NCBI GenBank assembly: GCA_900546415.1
Contig: URCY01000013.1
Coordinates: 1-35,559 of the forward strand
Direction: 5' to 3'
Source: an uncultured Eubacteriales bacterium
GTDB lineage: Bacteria > Bacillota > Clostridia > Oscillospirales > Oscillospiraceae
Length of the DNA stretch: 35,559 bases
The notes beneath the pieces are model-generated. The model did no database searches. It saw nothing but the letters and a program-made list of their open reading frames with translations, and was not told the origin of the DNA. The position numbers and the translations under genes are program-made. This document shows, one piece after another, positions 13,647-21,934 of this stretch. Position 1 is the stretch's first letter, and each line of letters opens with the position of its first letter.

Positions 13647-14387
13647 ATGCAAAAGCTGATGGGTCTTGTGCGGCGCTGCGCCGACGATTATCACATGATC
13701 GAGCCGAACGACCGGATCGCCGTGGGCGTTTCCGGCGGAAAGGACTCGCTGACGCTGCTGGTGCTGCTGGCGGCGCTGCGTGAGTATTATCCGCAGCCGT
13801 TCGAGCTGACGGCCGTCACGATCGACATGGGACTGCCCGGCATGGATTTTTCGGGCGTGGCGGCGCTCTGTGAGCGGCTGAACGTGCCCTTCCACACGGT
13901 CAAGACCGAGATCGGGCCGATCATTTTCGACTATCGCAAGGAGAAAAATCCCTGCTCCATGTGCGCCAAGATGCGGCGCGGCGCGCTGAATCAGGAGCTG
14001 CTGCGGCTGGGCTTTTCCAAGGTCGCGCTGGGGCACCACTACGACGACGCGGTCGAGACGTTCCTGATGAGCCTGCTCTTCGAGGGGCGGCTGAGCTGCT
14101 TCCAGCCCGTGACATACCTCGACCGCACGGGCGTCACGCAGATCCGGCCGATGCTCTATCTGACCGAGGGCATGGTGCGCAATTTCGCCGCGCGTGAGGG
14201 GCTGCCGGTCGTGCACAACAACTGCCCCGCCGACAAGCACACCAAGCGCGAGGAGATCAAGCAGCTCATCGAGCAGCTTCAGGCGACCTATCCCGACCTG
14301 AAAACGAAGATCTTCGGCGCGATGCAGCGTCTGCCGCTGCCGGAATGGGGCGTGCAGCCGCATCCGCGCAGGAAAGAAAAGGAATAG
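13647..14387 (+). CDS. TtcA-like tRNA 2-thiocytidine synthetase family protein
   Basis: The product has 246 residues. The PP-loop ATPase motif SGGKDS is at 29-34. Cys103 and Cys106 (CSMC) and Cys193 (HNNCPADKHTKRE) fit the three cluster-binding cysteines of TtcA-type enzymes, which hold a 4Fe-4S cluster and thiolate C32 of tRNA using ATP. GHHYDDAVET is another conserved block. I chose ATG 13647, preceded by AAGGAG at 9 bases, over ATG 13620, which lacks a site. The gene is divergent from rplM. It is shorter than proteobacterial TtcA, and the exact tRNA base may differ in Firmicutes. Confidence 0.85.
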   Translation: MQKLMGLVRRCADDYHMIEPNDRIAVGVSGGKDSLTLLVLLAALREYYPQPFELTAVTIDMGLPGMDFSGVAALCERLNVPFHTVKTEIGPIIFDYRKEKNPCSMCAKMRRGALNQELLRLGFSKVALGHHYDDAVETFLMSLLFEGRLSCFQPVTYLDRTGVTQIRPMLYLTEGMVRNFAAREGLPVVHNNCPADKHTKREEIKQLIEQLQATYPDLKTKIFGAMQRLPLPEWGVQPHPRRKEKE

Positions 14388-14440
14388 AGCGGCCATATTC
14401 GGCCGAGGGATAAATTTCACTGCGCGGCCTTGCCGTGCCT

Positions 14441-14598
14441 CGTTCCGGGATGCCGTTTCGTTCCGTCAAAGATTGCCGCGTCGGGCGCAAGAATTGCGCC
14501 CTCCTCGCAATGACAAATCTGACAGGTTTTTCTGGGAAATGAAACGGCTTTCAGAACGAAACGTTTTAAAATTTTGCGGAGCGACACCGCGCAAAAAA
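14441..14598 (-). repeat. Interspersed repeat B, long form
   Basis: This segment is homologous along its whole length to 25170-25322. It contains the inverted unit GCCCTCCTCGCAATGACAAA (complement of the TCATTGCGAGGAG motif found at 23451, 25004 and 25378) and ends with TTGCGGAGCGACAC before an A-run. Confidence 0.7.
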
Positions 14599-14635
14599 CC
14601 GGAGGCCGTCCTTGCGGACGGCTTCCGGTTTTTTT
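14593..14635. terminator. Terminator of rpsB-tsf (bidirectional)
   Basis: The strong stem AACCGGA, then GGCCGTCC with loop TTGC, has A-runs and T-runs outside. It serves tsf on the minus strand and may also stop readthrough from the TtcA-like gene. Confidence 0.85.
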
Positions 14636-14649
14636 GAGCAGCGCGAAGC

Positions 14650-15570
14650 TTACTTGCCCATATTCATCTGAGCGGCGACCTCGGCAGCGAAGTCCTCCTG
14701 CTTCTTTTCGATGCCCTCGCCCTTTTCAAAGCGAACGGCGTCGACGAACTTCACGGAACCGCCCAGCGCCTTGGCAGCGCTGTTCATATACTGCTCAACG
14801 CTCATCGAGCCGTCCTTGACAAAGGACTGCTGGAGCAGGCAGTTTTCTTCGTAGAACTTGTTGATCTTGCCGGCCGCGATCTTTTCCTTGACCTGAGCGG
14901 GCTTGCCGGCCATCTTCGGGTCGTTGTCCATCTGGGCGACGAGCACCTTCTTCTCTTCCTCGAGCACGTCGTCGGAGACGTCGCTCTTGTCCCAGAAGCG
15001 GGGGTTCAGAGCCGCGATCTGCATGGCGACGTCCTTGCCGATCTGGGTGGCGTCGATGCCGCCCTCGACGATCAGGTTGACCAGAACGCCGATCTTGCCG
15101 CCCGCATGGACGTAAGCGACGCTGGTGTTCTCGCCGAAGCGATGGAAGCGGCGGATCTGGAGGTTTTCACCGATGACCATGACCTTTTCGGGAATGGTCT
15201 CGGCGACGGTCAGCTCGGAGCCGTGGAATTTGCAGGCCTTGAGTGCCTCGACGTCGGCCGGGTCGTTCTCGGCGATGGTCTTGGCAATATCCTTGACGAA
15301 ATCGACAAAGACGGGCGCCTTGGAGGCAAAGTCGGTCTCGGCGTTGACCTCGACGGCGACGCCGACGCCGTTCTCGACGGTGGCATAGGCCATGCCCTCG
15401 GCGGCGATGCGGCCGGCCTTCTTGGCGGCCTTCGCAAGACCCTTCTCGCGGAGCCATTCGACGGCCTTGTCCATGTCGCCGTCGGTTTCAACGAGGGCCT
15501 TCTTGCAGTCCATCATGCCGACATTGGTCATTTCGCGCAGGGTTTTTACATCAGCAGCAGTGAATGCCAT
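14650..15570 (-). CDS. tsf: Elongation factor Ts
   Basis: The product has 306 residues, the usual length. The N-terminal UBA-like module has LREMTNVGMMDCKKAL, and the conserved core has NAETDFASK and MQIAALNP. It catalyses GDP/GTP exchange on EF-Tu. ATG 15570 follows AGGAGG, 20 bp after rpsB, in the classical rpsB-tsf operon. No anomalies. Confidence 0.98.
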   Translation of the reverse strand: MAFTAADVKTLREMTNVGMMDCKKALVETDGDMDKAVEWLREKGLAKAAKKAGRIAAEGMAYATVENGVGVAVEVNAETDFASKAPVFVDFVKDIAKTIAENDPADVEALKACKFHGSELTVAETIPEKVMVIGENLQIRRFHRFGENTSVAYVHAGGKIGVLVNLIVEGGIDATQIGKDVAMQIAALNPRFWDKSDVSDDVLEEEKKVLVAQMDNDPKMAGKPAQVKEKIAAGKINKFYEENCLLQQSFVKDGSMSVEQYMNSAAKALGGSVKFVDAVRFEKGEGIEKKQEDFAAEVAAQMNMGK

Positions 15571-15590
15571 AGTTTGTTTCCTCCTGTGTA

Positions 15591-16303
<713 letters not shown>

Positions 16304-16322
<19 letters not shown>

Positions 16323-16363
16323 TGTGTTTGATCTCCTTTTGTTGTTACCGCCACGCCGATCAT
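16304..16363 (-). CDS. Possible upstream peptide overlapping the rpsB start
   Basis: ATG 16363 is preceded by CGGAGGAG at a good distance. The 19-residue frame (MIGVAVTTKGDQTQWQSYP) ends at TGA 16304-16306, inside rpsB. Its translation would cross the rpsB start region in another frame and could affect S2 initiation. Coding status unproven. Confidence 0.3.
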
Positions 16364-16449
16364 CTCCTCCGTTCACCGCGTTGCGGCACTGGAACGAAGC
16401 ATCCCGGCGTGTGTGGTTTGATTTTTCGCGTGTTTTCACACGCCGATAT

Positions 16450-16478
16450 ATTATACCCGATGATTCCTGATTTTGCAA
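16450..16478 (-). promoter_or_regulatory. Promoter of rpsB-tsf
   Basis: TTGCAA and a perfect TATAAT with 17-base spacing. The leader to rpsB is about 120 nt and contains a GCGTGT/ACACGC hairpin. Confidence 0.75.
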
Positions 16479-16511
16479 GCACAAATTTGCAAAAATCGGG
16501 CTTTTTTTCGC

Positions 16512-16790
16512 TCAAAACAGCGGCTTTCTCTGCTTCGGCAGACAGAATTTTTCCCGTTCTCCCTCGACGAGGATGATGTCGTCGCCGATGCGGCGGATGC
16601 ACGCCCACGGAATGACAAATTCCTCCGGCGCGCCGAGCAGCCCGAAGCATTTCCCGGCGCCGGGCACGACGAGCGAAACGACCTGCCCGGTGCAGACGTC
16701 CAGCTCCAGGTCGCAGACGAAGCCCAGCCGCGCCCCGTCGCAGACGTTGACGACCTCCTTGCATTTTAACCGCGTGAACCGATTGCACAC
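16512..16790 (-). CDS. YlmC/YmxH-family PRC-barrel sporulation protein
   Basis: The product has 92 residues, the usual family size. It contains LKCKEVVNVCDGARLGFVCDLELDV, split here by length, then VVPGAGKCFGLLG and EFVIPWACIRRIGDDIILVE, the conserved PRC-barrel pattern of YlmC/YmxH proteins of spore formers. The start is taken as GTG 16790 with a G-rich element about 8 bases upstream, because no ATG fits. The precise role is undefined even in Bacillus. It is divergent from nth and lies upstream of the rpsB promoter. Confidence 0.85.
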   Translation of the reverse strand: MCNRFTRLKCKEVVNVCDGARLGFVCDLELDVCTGQVVSLVVPGAGKCFGLLGAPEEFVIPWACIRRIGDDIILVEGEREKFCLPKQRKPLF

Positions 16791-16905
16791 TGCGCATCCC
16801 CCCCTGCCTTCAGCCTATGCGCCGGAGGTGCGGAATATGCCGACGGAAGTGTTCGTTCTGCGCGAACAATTATGCGCACTGCGAAAACTTTTCGCTCGAA
16901 TTTTC

Positions 16906-16933
16906 TTGACAGGGCGCAAATGTGTGGTATAAT
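16906..16933 (+). promoter_or_regulatory. Promoter of nth
   Basis: Perfect TTGACA and TATAAT boxes with 16-base spacing, 36 bases before the nth start. Confidence 0.8.
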
Positions 16934-16969
16934 TCCCTTATTAAAAAAAGACAGACAGGAGGCTCCGCC

Positions 16970-17602
16970 ATGGATGAGCTTGCGCAGATCCTCTCCGTTC
17001 TCCGCGAACGCTATCCCGACGCGCTCTGCGCGCTGCAATACCAAAAGGATTATGAGCTGATGATCGCCGTGCGCCTGTCCGCGCAGTGTACGGATAAGCG
17101 CGTCAACGAGATCGCACCGGCGCTCTTCGCGCGCTTCCCGACGCTCGAGTGCTTCGCGGAGGCCACGCCCGAGGAGGTCGAGCCGTATGTGCGCTCGTGC
17201 GGCTTCTTCCGCCAGAAGGCCAAGGACATCGTCGCCGCCTGTCAGGCGCTGCGCGACCGCTTCGGCGGCCGCGTGCCGGACTCCATGGACGAGCTGCTGA
17301 CGATCCCGGGCGTCGGGCGCAAGACGGCGAACCTGCTGCTCGGCGATCTCTACGGTCAGCCCGCAGTCGTCTGCGACACGCACTGCATCCGCATCGCCAA
17401 CCGGCTCGGCCTCGCCAAGGGCAAGGAGCCGGAAAAGGTCGAGCGGCAGCTCCGCGCGATCCTGCCGCCCGAGGAGAGCAGCGCCTTCTGCCACCGGATC
17501 GTTCTGTTCGGCCGGGACGTCTGCACCGCCCGCAGTCCGCACTGCGCGGACTGCCCGCTGCGCCCGTTCTGCACCGAATTCCGCGGCGCCGGCGCGCACT
17601 GA
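16970..17602 (+). CDS. nth: Endonuclease III
   Basis: The product has 210 residues, the standard length. The helix-hairpin-helix TIPGVGRKTANLLLG (about 109-123) carries the catalytic lysine, and VVCDTHCIRIANRLGL (about 133-148) the catalytic aspartate. The C-terminal cysteines follow C-x6-C-x2-C-x5-C for a 4Fe-4S cluster. It is a bifunctional glycosylase/AP lyase for oxidised pyrimidines in base-excision repair. ATG 16970 follows CAGGAGG. A complete repeat A copy is inserted 6 bp after the stop. Confidence 0.96.
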   Translation: MDELAQILSVLRERYPDALCALQYQKDYELMIAVRLSAQCTDKRVNEIAPALFARFPTLECFAEATPEEVEPYVRSCGFFRQKAKDIVAACQALRDRFGGRVPDSMDELLTIPGVGRKTANLLLGDLYGQPAVVCDTHCIRIANRLGLAKGKEPEKVERQLRAILPPEESSAFCHRIVLFGRDVCTARSPHCADCPLRPFCTEFRGAGAH

Positions 17603-17607
17603 CCAAA

Positions 17608-17766
17608 GGAACCTCTGAATAAATCGGCAGCGGCGCTCAACGGGCCTTTTGTCCCAGCTTATCGGTTTGAAAATCTTGAAATACACAAAGTATTCCTGCG
17701 ATTTCCAAATCTCAATCTGGAACAAAATCCCTCACTGACCGCTCTTGCAATTTAATCAGAGGTTCC
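17608..17766 (+). repeat. Interspersed repeat A, copy 3 (complete, MITE-like)
   Basis: The 159-bp copy has termini GGAACCTCTGAAT and (complement) GGAACCTCTGATT and is flanked by CAAA on both sides, a perfect 4-bp target duplication. It is inserted between nth and the thioesterase gene, whose ribosome binding site begins 15 bp beyond it. Confidence 0.9.
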
Positions 17767-17789
17767 CAAAACCATCACACGGAGGAGCT

Positions 17790-18458
17790 ATGCAAGCAAT
17801 TTGGGAACAGCGCTTCGGCGCAGTCAAGACGCTCAGCGACGTCGCCGACGCAATGCAGGAGACCATTCTGGCGCACAGCGACGACCTGAACATCGGCCAT
17901 GACCGCATGGTCAGCGATTTTCACTGCCTATGGATGCTGCTGCGCATCCGCATCACCGTAGACCGTCTGCCGATCCGCGCCCTGCGCGTCCGGACCTGGC
18001 TGCGCCGCCCCGGCCCGGCGGTTTCCGTCCGCGATTTCGCCCTCTACGACGGCGACGAGGAGGTCGGCAGCGCGCTGCAATACTGGGCGCTTGTCGACAC
18101 GCGCGTGCGGCGGCTTTTGCCGATGAAGGCTGCGCCCGTGCTCTGGACGCTGCCCACGCCCGAGCCGGAGCGCACCGAGACGATGCGCGCGCTGCGCATC
18201 CCGTCCGACCTGACGCCGATCGGCTCGGACACGGTCACGCATGGGCAGATCGACCGCAACGGCCACCGCAACCACGTCGATTACATCCGCTCCGCCGAGG
18301 CCGTCCTGCCCGGCCGGCGCAGGCTGGAGCTTTGCTACGAGCACGAATGCTTCGAGGGCGAGACGCTGACGCTCCTGCGCAGCGGCGACATCGTTCAGGG
18401 CGTCAAGCCCGACGGGACGGAGAGCTTCCGCGCGCGGCTTTGGGAGGAACTGTCATGA
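17790..18458 (+). CDS. Acyl-ACP thioesterase family protein
   Basis: The product has 222 residues, two hotdog folds. The second fold carries QIDRNGHRNHVDYI (about 152-165), equivalent to the DMNGHVNN catalytic block of FatA/FatB-type thioesterases. The N-terminal fold has HSDDLNIGHDRMV. It should release fatty acids from acyl-ACP. ATG 17790 was chosen because GGAGGAG precedes it; a TTG start inside repeat A is unlikely. The stop overlaps the next start by 4 bp. Repeat A may supply or disrupt its promoter; no clear promoter remains between the two. Confidence 0.85.
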   Translation: MQAIWEQRFGAVKTLSDVADAMQETILAHSDDLNIGHDRMVSDFHCLWMLLRIRITVDRLPIRALRVRTWLRRPGPAVSVRDFALYDGDEEVGSALQYWALVDTRVRRLLPMKAAPVLWTLPTPEPERTETMRALRIPSDLTPIGSDTVTHGQIDRNGHRNHVDYIRSAEAVLPGRRRLELCYEHECFEGETLTLLRSGDIVQGVKPDGTESFRARLWEELS

Positions 18459-18874
18459 AAAAAACGCTCTGCCTGCTGCTTGCGCTGCTGACGGCTGCGC
18501 TGCTCCTCGCGGGCTGCGCCGCGCGGAAGGACGCGGCGACCGCCGGGGACGCGACGACCGCTGAGAGCGCCGCCGACGGCATCCCGCAGGATCTCGTCGG
18601 CGTCTGGGTCTCGGCGAACACCGGGGAGGATCAGATCCGCGAGACGATCACCTTCAACGACGACGGTACGATGTCCGCCAGCGCGGAATACCGCGGCCAG
18701 GACGCCGGGACGATCTCCGGCACGTTCACCGTCAAGGGCAGCGTGCTCACCTGCGACATTGACCAGAACGCCTCCGGCGCGTTCACCCGGGTCTATACCT
18801 TCGCGGTCGACGGCCGCGAGCTGACGCTGGATTACAGCGAAAAAGGCCCGGTCAAATATCTGAGAGTTTCCTAA
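18455..18874 (+). CDS. Predicted lipoprotein, lipocalin-like
   Basis: The product has 139 residues. A type II signal peptide with lipobox LAGC ends at Cys21, followed by an Ala/Asp/Thr-rich linker. The mature part begins LVGVWVSANTGEDQ and contains ITFNDDGTMSASAEYR, a beta-rich pattern like the small WxFxDDGT lipoproteins at 23498 and 23876. Translation is coupled to the thioesterase (ATGA overlap). It is anchored to the outer face of the membrane. Ligand unknown. Confidence 0.8.
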   Translation: MKKTLCLLLALLTAALLLAGCAARKDAATAGDATTAESAADGIPQDLVGVWVSANTGEDQIRETITFNDDGTMSASAEYRGQDAGTISGTFTVKGSVLTCDIDQNASGAFTRVYTFAVDGRELTLDYSEKGPVKYLRVS

Positions 18875-18887
18875 GGAGGGGACCAAT

Positions 18888-20162
18888 ATGCAAACCTATC
18901 AAGCCCTGACACTTGAGCAGCGCCGCGCCGAATACGCCGCGCTGCAGACGCGCTACGCCGACTATCAGGCGCAGAAGCTTTCGCTCAACATGGCGCGCGG
19001 CAAGCCCAGCCGCCAGCAGCTCGACATGGTCAGCGACCTGCTGACCGTTCTGTCCGATCCGGCCGACTGCATCGACGACGGACTGGACGTCCGCAACTAC
19101 GGCGAGCTGACCGGCATCCCGTCGGCCAAGCGGCTGTTCGCCGAGATCCTCGGCACGAAGCCGGAGGAGATCTTCGTCGGCGGCAACGCCAGCCTGAACC
19201 TGATGTACGACCTGATGGCCAAGGCCTACACCCACGGCCTGCTGCATTCGCCGCGTCCGTGGTCGAAGGAGCCGGTCGTGCGCTTTCTCTGCCCTGCGCC
19301 CGGCTATGACCGCCATTTCGGCGTCTCGCAGTCGCTCGGCATGGAGCTGATCCCCATCGCCATGACCCCCGAAGGCCCGGACATGGACGCCGTCGAGGAG
19401 GCCGTCAAGGATCCGGCCGTCAAGGGTATGTGGTGCGTGCCGAAGTATTCCAACCCGCAGGGCATCATCTATTCCGACGCCGTGATCGACCGTATCGCGC
19501 ATCTGCGCCCGGCCGCGCCGGACTTTGCCCTCATGTGGGACAATGCCTATTGCATCCACGAGCTGTTCTGCGAGTTCGTGCCCTTTGCCGACATGCTGAG
19601 CGTCTGCCGCGCGGCCGGGAATCCCGACATGGTCTATGAATTCGCCTCGACCTCGAAGATCACCTTCCCGGGCGCGGGCGTGGCCGTGATGGCGGCGTCG
19701 GTGGACAACCAGAATTACCTGAAAAAGCTGCTGAATTTCCAGACCATCAGCTATGACAAGGTCAACCAGCTGCGTCATGTGCGCTATCTGAAGGACAAGG
19801 CGCACACGCTGGCGCTCATGCAGCGCCACGCCGCCGTGCTCGCGCCGAAGTTCCGCGCCGTGCTCGATCTGCTCGGGCAGGAGCTTGGCCCGCGCGGCCT
19901 GGCCACCTGGACCGAGCCGAAGGGCGGCTATTTCATCTCCTGCGACACCATGCCCGGCACGGCGAAGCGCGCCCTCGCGCTCTGCGCACAGGCCGGCGTG
20001 ACCATGACCCCGGCGGGCGCGACCTTCCCCTACGGCAAGGATCCGCTCGACAGCAACGTCCGCATCGCGCCGTCGCTGCCGCCCGTCGCGGAGCTGAAGC
20101 AGGCAATGGAGGTCTTCTGCCTCTGCGTGCGCATGGCCGCGCTCGAGCGGCTCGGGCTGTAA
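18888..20162 (+). CDS. PLP-dependent aminotransferase, probable aspartate aminotransferase (MocR-like class)
   Basis: The product has 424 residues. The N-terminal LSLNMARGKPSRQQLDMV, then NYGELTGIPSAK and VGGNASLNLM, and the PLP-lysine motif EFASTSKITFPG with Lys257 match the class I subgroup (Pfam Aminotran_MocR) in which a Corynebacterium member was shown to be an aspartate aminotransferase. There is no fused winged-helix domain, so it is an enzyme rather than a MocR regulator. ATG 18888 follows AAGGAGGGG, 13 bp after the lipoprotein. Amino-donor specificity is inferred from the family. Confidence 0.88.
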   Translation: MQTYQALTLEQRRAEYAALQTRYADYQAQKLSLNMARGKPSRQQLDMVSDLLTVLSDPADCIDDGLDVRNYGELTGIPSAKRLFAEILGTKPEEIFVGGNASLNLMYDLMAKAYTHGLLHSPRPWSKEPVVRFLCPAPGYDRHFGVSQSLGMELIPIAMTPEGPDMDAVEEAVKDPAVKGMWCVPKYSNPQGIIYSDAVIDRIAHLRPAAPDFALMWDNAYCIHELFCEFVPFADMLSVCRAAGNPDMVYEFASTSKITFPGAGVAVMAASVDNQNYLKKLLNFQTISYDKVNQLRHVRYLKDKAHTLALMQRHAAVLAPKFRAVLDLLGQELGPRGLATWTEPKGGYFISCDTMPGTAKRALALCAQAGVTMTPAGATFPYGKDPLDSNVRIAPSLPPVAELKQAMEVFCLCVRMAALERLGL

Positions 20163-20165
20163 GCC

Positions 20166-21032
20166 GTGCAGGTCTGGGATCGGCAGGCGCAGCGCCTGAT
20201 CGACGCGCCGGAGGTCGGCGGCGGCGCGATCCGCTTCACCTACGGCACCGTGCCCGGCCGTCTGCTGGCCAAGGGGCTTCTCTGCCGCAGACCCGTCTCG
20301 GCGCTCTATGCCGCGTGGCAGCGCAGCCGCCTTTCCCGCGGGAAGGTGCGGCGCTTCATGCAGGCCTATCACATCTCCGCCGACGACTGCACAAGGCAGG
20401 AATTTTCCTGCTTCAACGATTTTTTTACCCGGCAGAGGAAAAATTATGTCAACCAAACCGCGCCCGACGAGCTGCCCGCCGTCGCCGACTCAAAGCTGAC
20501 GGCGCTGCCGATCTCGGCGGAGCAGCGCTTCGCGGTCAAGGGTGTGCCCTACACCGTCGCGGAGCTTCTGGAGGACGACGCGCTGGCGGCGCAGTATGAG
20601 GGCGGCTGGTGCCTGATCTTCCGCCTCGCGCCGGACGATTATCACCGCTATGTCTACCCCGACGCCGGGACGCAGTCGGCTACGCGCGCCGTCCCCGGCG
20701 TGCTGCACACGGTCAACCCGATCGCCGCCGACCTGAAGGTCTATCGCCGCAACGCGCGGCGCTGGACGGTCTTGCAGACCGCGCACTTCGGGCAGGTCGT
20801 GCAGATGGAGGTCGGCGCGCTGCTGGTCGGCCGCATCCGCAACCATTGCGAGACGCCCGCGTCCTTCGGGAAGCTTCAGGAGAAGGGCTATTTTGAGTAC
20901 GGCGGCTCGACCGTCATCCTGCTGCTGCCGCCGGGGCGCTTTGAGCCGGATGCGGACATCCTGTCCCACAGCGCGCAGGGCATCGAGTCCAAGGTGCGCC
21001 TCGGGGAACGGATCGGAACGGCGGCGCGCTGA
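20166..21032 (+). CDS. psd: Phosphatidylserine decarboxylase proenzyme
   Basis: The product has 288 residues. SCFNDFFTRQRKN, ADSKLTALPI, APDDYHRYVYP, HTVNPIA and the self-cleavage site GGST with Ser248 follow the clostridial type of PSD. Cleavage before Ser248 would create the pyruvoyl group in the small subunit. It makes phosphatidylethanolamine at the membrane. The start is GTG 20166, only 3 bp after the aminotransferase stop, without a clear ribosome binding site, so it probably depends on translational coupling. No phosphatidylserine synthase gene lies in the window. Confidence 0.93.
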   Translation: MQVWDRQAQRLIDAPEVGGGAIRFTYGTVPGRLLAKGLLCRRPVSALYAAWQRSRLSRGKVRRFMQAYHISADDCTRQEFSCFNDFFTRQRKNYVNQTAPDELPAVADSKLTALPISAEQRFAVKGVPYTVAELLEDDALAAQYEGGWCLIFRLAPDDYHRYVYPDAGTQSATRAVPGVLHTVNPIAADLKVYRRNARRWTVLQTAHFGQVVQMEVGALLVGRIRNHCETPASFGKLQEKGYFEYGGSTVILLLPPGRFEPDADILSHSAQGIESKVRLGERIGTAAR

Positions 21033-21096
21033 AGCGTAAAAAGTGACGCGCGGGCAGAGCGAAGCCTCGCGGCCTTGCGCAAATTTCATACCGACT

Positions 21097-21199
21097 CCGG
21101 GAGTAGGGACGCGCTCGGGCAATGCCCGTGCGCCGGCGGATGGGAGGTTGCCGCCGGAAAGCGCCGAACGGGTCGCGGACGGCTTTCGTGCCGCCCCGG
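21097..21199 (+). promoter_or_regulatory. Candidate tetrahydrofolate-type riboswitch
   Basis: The leader of the FolT-like gene contains a perfect 7-bp stem CCGGCGG/CCGCCGG closing the loop ATGGGAGGTTG (21140-21150). This differs at only 3 of 11 positions from the ATGGGATGTCG loop I recall from the folT THF riboswitch. GGGAGTAGGG precedes it and CCGGG/CCCGG (21097-21101, 21195-21199) can close the domain. The P2 pairing is not convincing. The call leans on gene context. Confidence 0.4.
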
Positions 21200-21355
21200 C
21201 CGCGCCGTGCGCTTCGCTGTCTCGCAGCCGCCCGGAGGCCGCCCCGTCCGCAAGAACGGGCGCGGCGCAGTGCGCTTTTTTGCGGCGCGCTGATCCATCG
21301 GAAGCAGCAGGCTCCCGGCGTATACCCCGCCGTGCCGGCCTGCGCTTCCCCGACA

Positions 21356-21378
21356 ACCTCCTTCCAACACAAGGGAGG
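21356..21378 (+). promoter_or_regulatory. Hairpin that can mask the FolT ribosome binding site
   Basis: CCTCCTT (21357-21363) can pair with AAGGGAGG (21371-21378), which contains the only Shine-Dalgarno of the gene. It is suitable as a translational expression platform for the leader upstream. Confidence 0.5.
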
Positions 21379-21385
21379 ATTTTTT

Positions 21386-21934
21386 ATGCCCAAAACCACA
21401 TCGTTTTCCACCAAACGGCTGGTATCCGACGCCGTTTTCATCGCGCTCTACGTTGCGCTGTCCTTTGCGTCCGTGCGCATCGGCGGCTTCAAGCTGACGA
21501 TCGCGGCGCTTCCGACCGTGCTCTGCGCCGTGGTCTGCGGCCCGGTCGACGCCATGCTCGTCGGGCTGCTCGGCGCGTTCCTCGAGCAGCTTCTGACCTA
21601 CGGCGTCACGCCCACGACTGCGCTCTGGATCCTGCCGCCCGCCGTGCGCGGTCTGACGGTCGGCCTGCTGGCCGCACCGCAGCTCCGCCGCAGACGCTAT
21701 CCGCTCTTTTTCGCGCTCTGTGTCGCCGCCGGGCTGCTCGTCTCCTGCGGCAACACGCTGGCGTTCTATGTCGACGCCAAGCTCTATCATTATTATGAAT
21801 ATCACGTGATCTTCGGCGTGTTCTTCGAGCGCCTGCTGATCGGCGCAGCCACAAGTCTGCTGACCGCCGCACCGGTGCTCCCGCTGGCCAGGGCGCTGGC
21901 GCACGCCGGACTTGGAGGAGGGCGCGCGGCATGA
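21386..21934 (+). CDS. ECF transporter S component, probable folate (FolT-like)
   Basis: The product has 182 residues with five to six hydrophobic helices. RLVSDAVFIALYVALSF, then FKLTIAALPTVLCAVVCGPVDAMLVG is the typical start of an ECF S component (helix 1, then a P/AxxxG-rich substrate loop). It binds a vitamin and docks to the shared EcfAT module, which is not in this window. It overlaps folC by 4 bp (ATGA), which points to folate. ATG 21386 follows GGGAGG by 7 bases. The gene has a 350-nt structured, G+C-rich leader. Confidence 0.8.
   Translation: MPKTTSFSTKRLVSDAVFIALYVALSFASVRIGGFKLTIAALPTVLCAVVCGPVDAMLVGLLGAFLEQLLTYGVTPTTALWILPPAVRGLTVGLLAAPQLRRRRYPLFFALCVAAGLLVSCGNTLAFYVDAKLYHYYEYHVIFGVFFERLLIGAATSLLTAAPVLPLARALAHAGLGGGRAA

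Noticed and set aside
18852..20456. A 534-codon frame antisense to the aminotransferase and psd
   Set aside because: Both sense genes have conserved catalytic motifs. The antisense product has no recognisable features.
21043..21385. Protein-coding frames in the FolT leader
   Set aside because: Several frames are open because of high G+C. None has a ribosome binding site, and the segment is better explained as a structured leader.
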